6,506 nucleotides of DNA from Kiritimatiellia bacterium (GCA_017959645.1 JAGDAE010000275.1:1-6506); one strand, 5' to 3'. Numbered from the stretch's first letter, positions 1-6,252 are shown. The notes: a model not told the origin generated them from the letters alone. Numbers and translations: made by a program.

Positions 1-321
1 GACAAGGCGGAAAAGCTCTGTCTGGACACAGTCAAGAATAACGGGCGCATGGACAGCATTAGGGAGCGGTTCACGACAATCGGCGGCGTTGGCGACCTCA
101 CGGCGATATCGATACTTTCCTCTCTGCCGGAGATCGGGACGCTCTCCGACGGAAAGCTCAACCGGCTTGTTGGCATCGCTCCCGAGGAGAAGCAGAGCGG
201 AACAAAGGAATGGCAGCGGCGAATCTGGGGCGGAAGAGCGGAGGGCCATCCGCACAAGTGGGAGATAGTCCCGACCATGCGCAAGCTGCTGTCGCTTTGG
301 CGCGCGGACATGTGCAAATAG
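1..321 (+). pseudogene. IS110-family transposase, C-terminal part with an internal deletion
   Basis: The reading frame is open from the first base and ends at TAG 319-321, giving 106 residues; the N-terminal RuvC-like part lies outside the window. The visible part matches the C-terminal domain of IS110/IS116/IS902 transposases: IGGVGDLTA at residues 27-35, SLPEIGTLSDGK at 41-52, LVGIAP at 56-61, a QSG with the conserved serine at about 66, and RRIWGGRAE at 73-81. In the family this last motif is followed by an RRALYMAAL-type helix and some 20 more residues before the terminal helix. Here GGRAE runs almost directly into HPHKWEIVPTMRKLLSL (83-99), which resembles the family's terminal KVALV..MRKLL segment. 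About 28-30 residues therefore seem to be missing in frame. Family knowledge says this domain supplies the serine nucleophile for RNA-guided recombination, so the copy is probably inactive. The intact-family length is from memory. Family assignment is firm; inactivity is inference. Confidence 0.82.
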
Positions 322-407
322 GCGCTGCGGCTGCGCCGGCACCCTCCGACCCTCGCGGAGTGGCACGGCCTCCTCCGTGCGAAAGGTGTCGGTATTCCAC
401 ACGGAGG
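321..407. other. Hairpin-rich non-coding stretch after the transposase
   Basis: Between the transposase stop and the next promoter there is no gene, but several short inverted repeats are visible. GGCGC 321-325 pairs with GCGCC 333-337. CTCCG pairs with CGGAG around 344-360. GCACGG 363-368 pairs with CCGTGC 375-380 around a CCTCCT loop. CCTCCGTG 372-379 can alternatively pair with CACGGAGG 400-407, so the last two are mutually exclusive. No T-run follows any of them, so this is not a standard intrinsic terminator. It may be the 3' non-coding end of the insertion sequence or part of a terminator/attenuator; the sequence does not decide. Confidence 0.45.
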
Positions 408-413
408 CGCGGG

Positions 414-427
414 AATTTGATATAATA
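414..427 (+). promoter_or_regulatory. Extended -10 promoter of the receptor gene
   Basis: TATAAT at 421-426 is preceded by TG plus one base (418-420), the classic extended -10 form TGnTATAAT. No TTGACA-like -35 is visible at the expected 398-403, which fits an extended -10 promoter. The predicted transcription start is about 432-434, placing the cobalamin riboswitch directly at the 5' end of the RNA. The 14-mer AATTTGATATAATA is repeated exactly at 3814-3827 before the kinase operon. The stretch stands out as AT-rich in GC-rich surroundings. Confidence 0.8.
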
Positions 428-435
428 TACGGACG

Positions 436-516
436 AAAACCGCCGAGGTCCGGAAAGTCCCGTGAAAACCGGGCACTGTCGCGCAGCCGTTACAGCCGGA
501 ATGCGGGCCGAAGGCA
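436..516 (+). ncRNA. Cobalamin riboswitch aptamer
   Basis: The leader carries the conserved core of B12 (cobalamin) riboswitches: GGAAAGTCCCGTGAAAACCG (452-471) followed by GCACTGTCGCGCAGCCGTTA (473-492), corresponding to the family pattern GGAA..CCGGUGAAA..CCGG..CUGUCCCGC..CUGUAA (B12 box). Helices that can be read directly are GGTC 447-450 with GGCC 506-509 (one G-U), CCCG 459-462 with CGGG 470-473 around a 7-base loop, and CGCA..CCG (482-489) with CGG..TGCG (497-505). These give a multi-helix junction closed by the first helix. The aptamer begins only a few bases after the predicted transcription start, so it is a compact version without a long outer stem. The gene downstream is a BtuB-like outer-membrane receptor, the commonest target of this riboswitch. 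Which cobalamin form is bound cannot be told. Boundaries are approximate. Confidence 0.87.
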
Positions 517-533
517 TCAATGGAAATCAAGTA

Positions 534-550
534 CCCTCGCATGAGGGGGA
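534..550 (+). promoter_or_regulatory. Shine-Dalgarno-sequestering hairpin (riboswitch expression platform)
   Basis: CCCTC at 534-538 pairs perfectly with GAGGG at 543-547 around the loop GCAT. The 3' strand of this hairpin is the Shine-Dalgarno sequence GAGGGGGA (543-550), which lies 8 bases before the ATG at 559. Folding would hide the ribosome binding site, so the switch probably works at translation initiation: cobalamin binding favours this hairpin and turns the receptor off. There is no T-run after it, so transcription termination is unlikely. The geometry is seen directly; the coupling to the aptamer is inferred. Confidence 0.65.
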
Positions 551-558
551 AAGAGAAA

Positions 559-2541
559 ATGAAAAGAATTGCGTCGGCGGCGTTTGCCGTCTGCGCGGCC
601 GGCGTGTCGCCGGCCGCCACTAACGTGATTGCGGAACTCGAACCGGTCGCGGTGTATGCTTCTCGGATCGACGATGCGAAGGAGGCGATGGCGGCTCCGG
701 TCCAGGTCTACGACGCCGGCGCGATCGCGGCGAGCGGCGCGCGCGATCTGCCGGAGCTGCTGGAGAAGACGGCGGGAATTGACGTTCACCGTCTCAACGC
801 GAATCCGATGCAGTCCGAAATCTCGATGCGCGGGTTCGGAGAGAATTCGTTCGGGCGGGTCAAGGTCGTGCTCGACGGCGAGGAACTCGGCAATGTGGAT
901 ATGTTCGCGCCGAATCTGATGCGCGCACCGCTCGGCAGCGTCGAACGGATCGAAGTCGTGCGCGGGCCGAGTCCGGTTCTGCACGGCGACGGTGCGGTCG
1001 CCGGCGTCGTGAACGCCGTAACCGTTCCGGACGGCTACGAAGAGCGCTATCGCATTGCCGGCAAGGCCGGCTCGCAGAACACTTTCGGAGCCGGATTCTC
1101 CGCGAAGGGCGGTGTCGCCGGGGAGGGGGTGCAATACCACGGCGCGTACGACTATCTGCGTTCGGATGGCTGGCGGCGGCGCAGCGCCTACGAGCTGCAC
1201 AGCGCGAACGCCGGGCTGCGCAAGAATTTCGAGAACGGTTCCCGCGTCGGCGTGAAGGCGAACTACCAGAACGCTTTCTACGAACTGCCCGGGGCTTTGC
1301 CGCTCGCGGGCTGGAAGGATTCGCGCCGCCGCGCGCTCAATCCAGATGACTGGTGCCGCACATGGGCGTACGGAATCGGGCTTGACTCGAAGATGCGGCT
1401 CGGCGAAGGCAGGTGGCTCTACGCAGACGGCGGTTTCTCGCACCAGCGGCGCGATGCGAACTGGGGCGGATACGGCTACAAGAACCGCTACGAGCTTTTC
1501 GGTTTCAGGTTTTCTCCGCGCTACGTCGACGAGAACGATCTTTTCGGATTCGGCAGCAAGTTCACCGCCGGTCTCGATTTCGGATACGATCGCGACACCG
1601 TGCACGACCGTTCGGGCTTCAATGCCTCCAGATACCACTTCGCCCGCTCAAGATACGCGCTTTACGTCTACGAGGAGTTTTTCCTTTCCGAAACGCTTTC
1701 GGCCGTCTTCGGCGCGCGGCTGGAGAACATATGCAATCGCTGGAACGGTTACCGCGGACTCGACAGGACGGAGAGCAGCGATTGGGCCGGCGATTTCGAA
1801 CTGGGGCTGGTGTGGCGTCCGGCCGACGGCGTAAAGACGTACGCGAAGGGGACGCGTTTCCACCGCTCTGCGTTTTGCGACGAAATGAACTACACGAAAG
1901 ACGGAAGGCTTCTCGACCCCGAGCGCGGAATGTCGCTCGACATCGGTCTGGAGTGGGAGTTTCTCGAGGAGTTCGAATTCGACGCCAACGGATACGGGAT
2001 GCTTATCGACGACGAGATATTCTACAATCCGTACGCCTCCGCGTCGCCGTGGGGCTGGAACGGCTACAACTGCAACAGTCCGGCGAGGACTCGCCGCGCC
2101 GGGCTGGACGCGGGTATTTCGTGGAGGCGCGACAAGGTCGCCGAAGCGTCGGTACGCTACGGCGCCGTCTACGCCGACTTCGCGAGCGGACAGTACAAGG
2201 GATGCGACGTGCCGCGCGTTCCGAACAACCGCGTCCGCGCCGAGGCCGGCGTGTGGATTCTCGACGATCTCGAGATAAAGGGCGGCTGCCGTTTCGTCGA
2301 TCGCCAGCGTCTCGTCGGCGATTTCGGCAACGCGCACGACCGGCTGCCCGGCTACACGGTTTTCGACGTCGGCGCGTATTGGACGCCGTCGTGGGCGAAA
2401 GGGTGGAAGGCGTCGTTTGTCATGGACAACCTGCTCGACCGCAAATACTGCGATTTCGCGGGCTGGTCGGACTATTCGGGCGGCTACTGCTATCCGGCCT
2501 GCGGGCGCAGTTTCATGTTCACGCTGTCGTACGAGTTCTGA
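559..2541 (+). CDS. TonB-dependent outer-membrane receptor, BtuB-like (probable corrinoid uptake)
   Basis: This encodes a 660-residue outer-membrane gated channel, powered by TonB, predicted to import cobalamin or another corrinoid. The substrate is inferred from the cobalamin riboswitch directly upstream. The ATG at 559 is chosen because GAGGGGGA sits 8 bases before it and because it begins a signal peptide (MKRIASAAFAVCAAG..SPAA, cut near 20). In-frame ATGs at 520 and 541 would add a charged tail and lie in the leader hairpin region. A TonB-box-like LEPVAVYASR is at 27-36. The plug domain spans about 40-155: LPELLEKTAGIDV 64-76, SMRGFG 89-94, VVLDGEELGN 103-112, and SVERIEVVRGPSPVLHGDGA 127-146 with GVVNAVT 149-155. 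The rest is beta-barrel, ending in the strand FMFTLSYEF with a terminal phenylalanine typical of barrels. Length fits BtuB-type receptors (about 600-700). The mature protein has nine cysteines, many for this family. The stop is 4 bases before the flippase start. The family call is firm. Confidence 0.9.
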   Translation: MKRIASAAFAVCAAGVSPAATNVIAELEPVAVYASRIDDAKEAMAAPVQVYDAGAIAASGARDLPELLEKTAGIDVHRLNANPMQSEISMRGFGENSFGRVKVVLDGEELGNVDMFAPNLMRAPLGSVERIEVVRGPSPVLHGDGAVAGVVNAVTVPDGYEERYRIAGKAGSQNTFGAGFSAKGGVAGEGVQYHGAYDYLRSDGWRRRSAYELHSANAGLRKNFENGSRVGVKANYQNAFYELPGALPLAGWKDSRRRALNPDDWCRTWAYGIGLDSKMRLGEGRWLYADGGFSHQRRDANWGGYGYKNRYELFGFRFSPRYVDENDLFGFGSKFTAGLDFGYDRDTVHDRSGFNASRYHFARSRYALYVYEEFFLSETLSAVFGARLENICNRWNGYRGLDRTESSDWAGDFELGLVWRPADGVKTYAKGTRFHRSAFCDEMNYTKDGRLLDPERGMSLDIGLEWEFLEEFEFDANGYGMLIDDEIFYNPYASASPWGWNGYNCNSPARTRRAGLDAGISWRRDKVAEASVRYGAVYADFASGQYKGCDVPRVPNNRVRAEAGVWILDDLEIKGGCRFVDRQRLVGDFGNAHDRLPGYTVFDVGAYWTPSWAKGWKASFVMDNLLDRKYCDFAGWSDYSGGYCYPACGRSFMFTLSYEF

Positions 2542-2545
2542 ACCG

Positions 2546-3820
2546 GTGGCGGCCGGTTTCGCGAGAAGCGCCGTTCTGCTGTTTCTGGCATTGCGGGCAG
2601 GGGATCTCGTCGCGCTGGCGGCGGGGATGTGGTTCGTGCCGCGCTACGTTTCGCCTGAGGATATCGGCGCGGTTCTGCCGCTGACCTCGTTCGCGACGTT
2701 TCTTTCGCTGCCGGCGTTCGCGTTCGCAATGACGGTCATGAAGGAGTCGTCGTGGCTGGCGGCGAAGGGCGAGCGCGGCAAGATACGTTCGCTTCTCGCC
2801 GGAGTGTTCGCCGCGTCCGGTGCGTTGCTTGCCGCCGTCGTCGCGGTTTCGGTTTTTGCCGTCCCTTTGTTTCTCGGCGCGATGGGGGTGGAAGACGCGG
2901 CGGCGGGGGTCCTGTGCGTTTCGGCGGCGTTTCTCGGCTGCGTGGCGCCGGTCTACACCGATTCGCTACAGTCGCTACGCAGATTCCGCGCGCTGGCGGC
3001 GGTCGAGGCGCTCGGCGCTGCGTTCAGGTTTCTCGTAATGCTGGCTGCAATGCCGTTCAGGGCGCTGGCCGGATATTTCGCGGGGCAGGCGGCGCTGCCG
3101 GCTTTCCGCATCGCCGGCAGCGTCTTCGCGGTGCGGCGCGATCTCGCCGTGGCGCCGGAGCCGTTCTGGAACCGCGAATCGGCGAGGAGGGTCGCGATCT
3201 CGTTTCTGTCGGTCCTCGCGTACCAGGCGTTCCCGATGGCGGCGTCGCTCGTCGAGCAGTCGGTTCTGCGAACCGCGCTGCCGGGAACCGACTCGGCCGG
3301 ATACTACATGGTCTCGCGGTTTTCCGACATGCTGTACTATTTCACCTTTCCGATGCTTCTGGTCATGTTCCCGTATACCGCGGCGGCGGCGCGGCGCAAC
3401 GAGCCGACGCGGCCGTACGTGCTCAAATGCGCGGCGGCGACGATCGCGTCGGCGGCGTTGCTGGGTGCGGCGTACGTGTTCTGGGGCGTGGAACTGCTCT
3501 CGCTCATGCCGAACGGGGCCGACTATGCCGGATACGCGCGCTTCATGCCGTGTCTGGTCGCGATAACGGCGCTCACGACCTGTCAGGTTTTCTACACCAA
3601 TTCCGAGGTTTCGGCGGGACGGTTCGGATTCCTTCGCTGGCTCGTGCCGCTTCACGCCGCCTACCCCGCTGCGCTCTGGCTTGCGGAGAAGGGAGGCCTG
3701 GTCCGCTCGCTCGACGGCATCCTCGTCTTTTTCGCCGCCGCTTCGTTCCTGCGCTTCGCCTTCGCCGCGCTCGGATGCGCGCGGCGACAGCCCGCGGCCG
3801 CACGATGCGGCGAAATTTGA
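2546..3820 (+). CDS. Polysaccharide flippase-like membrane protein (Wzx/MOP superfamily)
   Basis: A very hydrophobic 424-residue protein with about 12 membrane segments, the usual size and topology for Wzx-type lipid-linked oligosaccharide flippases in the inner membrane. Helices are visible at about 8-29, 41-64, 83-112, 118-137, 153-179, 184-196, 216-242, 260-281, 293-320, 333-351, 361-381 and 390-411. The N-terminal RYVSPEDIGAVLPL (33-45) and the later NGADYAGYARFMPCL (323-337) match the family's R.L.P.D.G and G..Y..A...L patterns. The start is the GTG at 2546, 4 bases after the receptor stop; no good Shine-Dalgarno is visible, so translational coupling is likely. The next in-frame start (ATG 2627) would cut the first helix. 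Substrate is unknown, and no glycosyltransferase genes adjoin it. Being cotranscribed with a B12-regulated receptor is odd; it may be accidental or may indicate another MOP-type transport role. The stop TGA doubles as the TGn of the next promoter. Confidence 0.75.
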   Translation: MAAGFARSAVLLFLALRAGDLVALAAGMWFVPRYVSPEDIGAVLPLTSFATFLSLPAFAFAMTVMKESSWLAAKGERGKIRSLLAGVFAASGALLAAVVAVSVFAVPLFLGAMGVEDAAAGVLCVSAAFLGCVAPVYTDSLQSLRRFRALAAVEALGAAFRFLVMLAAMPFRALAGYFAGQAALPAFRIAGSVFAVRRDLAVAPEPFWNRESARRVAISFLSVLAYQAFPMAASLVEQSVLRTALPGTDSAGYYMVSRFSDMLYYFTFPMLLVMFPYTAAAARRNEPTRPYVLKCAAATIASAALLGAAYVFWGVELLSLMPNGADYAGYARFMPCLVAITALTTCQVFYTNSEVSAGRFGFLRWLVPLHAAYPAALWLAEKGGLVRSLDGILVFFAAASFLRFAFAALGCARRQPAAARCGEI

Positions 3821-3827
3821 TATAATA
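3814..3827 (+). promoter_or_regulatory. Extended -10 promoter of the kinase/acyltransferase operon
   Basis: TATAAT at 3821-3826 is preceded by TGA at 3818-3820, giving TGnTATAAT. The 14-mer AATTTGATATAATA is identical to that before the riboswitch. No -35 hexamer is visible near 3798-3803. The TGA is also the flippase stop codon, so the promoter overlaps the end of the upstream gene. The predicted start near 3833 leaves a leader of about 43 bases before the kinase ATG at 3876. Confidence 0.75.
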
Positions 3828-3875
3828 CGCGGCGCAATGGCCATGATCGGCGCATGCCTCAACACGGTACGTAAA

Positions 3876-4985
3876 ATGGAAAAATTCAAACTGCTTGTCA
3901 TCAACCCCGGCTCGACCTCGACGAAGGTAAGCGTCTTCGAGGACGAGAGCCTGCTTTTCGAGAAAAGCCTCTTCCACGATTCTTCGGTGCTGCTTTCGTT
4001 CCCGCACGTGAACGACCAGGTGCCGTTCAGGAAGGGGGTGATTCTCGACATGCTTTCGGCCGAGGGCGTGAGCCCGGGATCGATCGACGCGTTCGTCGGC
4101 CGCGGCGGAAGCGCCTGCACGCAGCCGGGCGGAATCACGCGCATCGACCGCAGGCTCTACGACGACACTGTCGCGGCGGTCGGCGGCTCCGAGCACCCGG
4201 CGAAGCTCGGCGTGATGCTGGCGTGGACGTTCGCGCAGGAGTATGGAAAGCCGGCGTTCACCCTGAATCCGACCAACGTCGACGAATTCTGCGACTGCGC
4301 TAGACTCACCGGCATCAAGGGAATCTACCGCGTTTCGCATTCGCACGTCCTCAACCAGAAGGCCGTCGCGGAGTTCCACGCCGCGAAACTAGGCAGGAAG
4401 TACGCAGACTGCAATTTCATCGTCGCCCATATCGATGGCGGCATCACGGTCGGCGCCCACGAACGCGGCAGGATGGTCGACGGCAACATGGGCGCGGACG
4501 GCGAAGGCGCGTTCTCGCCGACGCGGACCGGCTCCGTGCCCGTCCTGCAGCTTCTCGACTACCTCGAGACGCATTCGATCGCGGACGTGCGGCTGCGCTG
4601 TTCGCGCGCCGGCGGTTTCGTGGATCTGTTCGGAACCTCCAACTCCGACACGATCCACGCGCTCGTCGACAAGGGCGACCGCAAGGCGACTCTCGTCTGG
4701 AACACGATGATCTACCAGATCTGCAAGATGATCGGCGAAATGGCGGCCGTCCTCTGCGGAAAGGTCGACGCGATACTGCTTACCGGCGGGCTCGTCCGCT
4801 TCGCCGACATAACGGACGGCATAAGAGAGCGCTGCGGTTTCATCGCGCCGATCGAGGTCTATCCTGGCGAAATGGAGCAGGAGGCGCTTGCGATGCCGGC
4901 GCTCAAAGTCCTGCGCGGCGAACTGGAGCCGCTCGTCTACACCGGGCGAAACGTCTGGCAGGGCTTCGGCGACATCGGACTGTAG
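3876..4985 (+). CDS. buk: Butyrate kinase family acyl kinase
   Basis: This 369-residue cytoplasmic ASKHA-fold kinase is predicted to transfer phosphate between butyryl-phosphate (or a related short acyl-phosphate) and ADP/ATP, the ATP-yielding last step of acid production. Family motifs in order: INPGSTSTK 9-17 (phosphate loop), VGRGG 74-78, NPTNVDEF 131-138, HVLNQKAV 157-164, AHIDGGITVGAH 184-195, GEGAFSPTRTG 209-219, GGFVDLFGTSNS 246-257, ILLTGGL 300-306 and VYPGEMEQEALA 328-339. Length is close to the family's usual 355-360. The start at 3876 aligns with the family N-terminus; an in-frame ATG at 3837 would add 13 residues but sits only a few bases after the predicted transcription start. 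No strong Shine-Dalgarno precedes either. Several invariant-looking spots differ: HIDGG where HLGGG is usual, and FSPTRTG for FSPERSG. It lies 47 bases before an acetyl-type phosphotransferase, so its true substrate could be acetate, propionate or branched acids. Confidence 0.87.
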   Translation: MEKFKLLVINPGSTSTKVSVFEDESLLFEKSLFHDSSVLLSFPHVNDQVPFRKGVILDMLSAEGVSPGSIDAFVGRGGSACTQPGGITRIDRRLYDDTVAAVGGSEHPAKLGVMLAWTFAQEYGKPAFTLNPTNVDEFCDCARLTGIKGIYRVSHSHVLNQKAVAEFHAAKLGRKYADCNFIVAHIDGGITVGAHERGRMVDGNMGADGEGAFSPTRTGSVPVLQLLDYLETHSIADVRLRCSRAGGFVDLFGTSNSDTIHALVDKGDRKATLVWNTMIYQICKMIGEMAAVLCGKVDAILLTGGLVRFADITDGIRERCGFIAPIEVYPGEMEQEALAMPALKVLRGELEPLVYTGRNVWQGFGDIGL

Positions 4986-5032
4986 GGCGCGCGCGAAGAA
5001 CGGACTACAATCGACGACAAGGAGGAACCGGA

Positions 5033-5968
5033 ATGGATCTTATCGAAAGCATAAAGGCGAAGGCGCGTGCCGACGTCAAACGCATCGTGCTGCCCGAAGG
5101 CGACGAGGCGCGCACCATCGCGGCTGCGGAGGCGATACGCGGCGAGGGTATCGCCGAACCGGTGCTGCTCACGCCGGAGACGATCGCGGCGGACGCGGCG
5201 CGGCTCGAACGCTACGCCCAGGCGCTGTACGAACTTCGCAAGGCGAAAGGGCTGACCCGCGAGCAGGCGGCCAAGCTCGCCGCCGACCCGATGTACTTCG
5301 GCATGATGGCGGTCAAATGCGGCGATGCGGACGGACTGGTCTCGGGCGCCGTCCATTCGACCGGCGACATGTTGCGTCCGGCGCTGCAGATAATCAAGAC
5401 CGCGCCCGGAATGAAACTCGTCTCGTCGAGCTTTCTCATGGAATGTCCCGACCGGTCGCTTGGGGAAAACGGACTTCTCGTCTACGCCGACTGCGTGGTG
5501 AATCCGTGCCCGAGCGCCGAAGAGCTTGCGCATATCGCCATCGCCTCGGCGGACACGGCAAGGACGCTTTGCGGCATATCCGAACCGCGGGTTGCGCTGC
5601 TTTCCTTCTCGACCAAGGGAAGCGCGAGACACGCGCTCGTCGACAAGGTGCGAGAGGCGGCCGAAATCGCGCATTCGCTCGCGCCGAACCTCCTGCTCGA
5701 CGGAGAAATGCAATTCGACGCAGCCATCGTCCCCGAAATCGGCGAGTCGAAGGCGAAGGGGAGTCCAGTCGCCGGGCGCGCGAACGTGTTTGTCTTCCCC
5801 GATCTGCAGGCGGGCAACATCGGCTACAAGATAACGCAGCGCGTGGGCACAGCCTCGTGCTTCGCCGTCCTGCAGGGGCTGGCCAAGCCGTGCAACGACC
5901 TTTCCCGGGGTTGCTCAGTCGACGACATCGTCAATACCGTCGCCGCGACGGCCGTCCAAGCGCACTAA
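5033..5968 (+). CDS. pta: Phosphate acetyltransferase (short Pta type)
   Basis: This 311-residue cytoplasmic enzyme is predicted to interconvert acetyl-CoA plus phosphate with acetyl-phosphate plus CoA. ATG 5033 is set by a strong GGAGGAA at 5021-5027. Motifs of the PTA_PTB family, acetyl branch: IVLPEGDEART 18-28, ALYELRKAKG 64-73, DGLVSGAVHSTGDMLRPALQ 100-119, VALLSFSTKGSA around 187-198, LLDGEMQFDAAIVPE, SPVAGRANVFVFPDLQAGNI, then NDLSRGCSVDDIVN 288-301. Residues equivalent to those studied in the Methanosarcina enzyme are kept: Arg69 and Arg115 (CoA binding), Ser291, Arg292 and Asp298. Compared with that enzyme (recalled at 333 residues) about 17 residues are missing between Pro43 and Tyr61, where the family has an extra helix-strand segment. 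It probably shares a transcript with the kinase 47 bases upstream. The match is clearly to Pta rather than phosphate butyryltransferase, although substrate range may be broader. Confidence 0.92.
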   Translation: MDLIESIKAKARADVKRIVLPEGDEARTIAAAEAIRGEGIAEPVLLTPETIAADAARLERYAQALYELRKAKGLTREQAAKLAADPMYFGMMAVKCGDADGLVSGAVHSTGDMLRPALQIIKTAPGMKLVSSSFLMECPDRSLGENGLLVYADCVVNPCPSAEELAHIAIASADTARTLCGISEPRVALLSFSTKGSARHALVDKVREAAEIAHSLAPNLLLDGEMQFDAAIVPEIGESKAKGSPVAGRANVFVFPDLQAGNIGYKITQRVGTASCFAVLQGLAKPCNDLSRGCSVDDIVNTVAATAVQAH

Positions 5969-5992
5969 CCCGGAAAACATCTGGGGGTTTTC
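5967..5992 (+). terminator. Weak candidate terminator after the acyltransferase
   Basis: AACCC (5967-5971) can pair with GGGTT (5985-5989), followed by TT and C; alternatively GAAAAC 5973-5978 pairs with GTTTTC 5987-5992. Either stem is only 5-6 pairs and the T-run is short (TTTT 5988-5991). It overlaps the stop codon of the acyltransferase. Position is right for ending the kinase/acyltransferase operon, but the structure is marginal. Confidence 0.3.
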
Positions 5993-6052
5993 GAGAAACA
6001 ATAGGGGGGGCGAATTCATCCGAGGCTCCTCCGGCGATTTGCAGGAGGCGCT

Positions 6053-6112
6053 AATTCCGTGGGGCGGACGAAAAACTCTGTGCGGCGGACTTTGAATTCC
6101 TGTGCGGCGGGG
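6053..6112. repeat. Degenerate GC-rich tandem repeat, step 21-22 bases, three copies
   Basis: GTGGGGCGGAC (6059-6069), GTGCGGCGGAC (6080-6090) and GTGCGGCGGGG (6102-6112) start 21 and 22 bases apart. CTGTGCGGCGG is exact at 6078-6088 and 6100-6110. The outer copies also share AATTCC just before them (6053-6058 and 6095-6100). The step is close to that of the array starting at 6253, but the sequence is unrelated. Confidence 0.6.
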
Positions 6113-6230
6113 TATGCGGCCGATTTCACACGAAAACGCGTCGTCCATCTTCGACCGAATGGTTGTATTCCGGGCGACTCGTTATCATTCAGAGCGACGT
6201 AATCGCGAATGCCGGTATGGGCGGAAATAT

Positions 6231-6240
6231 TGCCTATAAT
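6231..6240 (+). promoter_or_regulatory. Possible -10 element directly before the 22-base repeat array
   Basis: TATAAT at 6235-6240 is preceded by TG two bases away (TGCCTATAAT), so it is one base off the extended -10 form seen twice elsewhere in the window. No -35 is visible. If active, transcription would start near 6247, just before the repeat at 6253, so the repeats would be transcribed from their first unit. Confidence 0.35.
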
Positions 6241-6252
6241 GGGGTTTGTTGC

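Larger units (their letters stand above)
5993..6252. other. Gene-free stretch between the acyltransferase and the 22-base repeat array
   Basis: No reading frame here has a start, ribosome binding site and protein-like composition. The stretch holds a run of seven Gs (6004-6010), a small inverted repeat (CCTCC 6028-6032 with GGAGG 6044-6048), a degenerate GC-rich repeat at 6053-6112 and a TATAAT at 6235-6240. Base use is more mixed than in the genes, as expected for decayed or mobile-element DNA. Nothing else can be supported. Confidence 0.5.

Noticed and set aside
520..558. Upstream ATG starts (520, 541) for the receptor
   Set aside because: They lie in the riboswitch leader and hairpin, would put a charged tail before the signal peptide, and lack a suitable Shine-Dalgarno, unlike 559.
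517..1638. Long reverse-strand open frame of 373 residues opposite the receptor
   Set aside because: It is an antisense shadow in GC-rich DNA with arginine-, valine- and histidine-rich low-complexity sequence; the forward frame has clear plug and barrel motifs.
1413..2684. 423-residue forward open frame overlapping receptor and flippase
   Set aside because: Arginine-dominated composition without domains; it spans the end of one real gene and the start of another in a different frame.
3837..3875. Earlier ATG for the kinase
   Set aside because: It is only a few bases from the predicted transcription start and adds 13 residues not found in the family; the ATG at 3876 aligns with the usual N-terminus.
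2975..4379. Reverse-strand open frames of 389 and 268 residues
   Set aside because: They overlap the flippase and kinase genes, are arginine-rich and show no recognisable family.
5006..5011. TACAAT as a separate promoter for the acyltransferase
   Set aside because: No TG extension and no -35; the strong ribosome binding site and 47-base gap fit cotranscription with the kinase.
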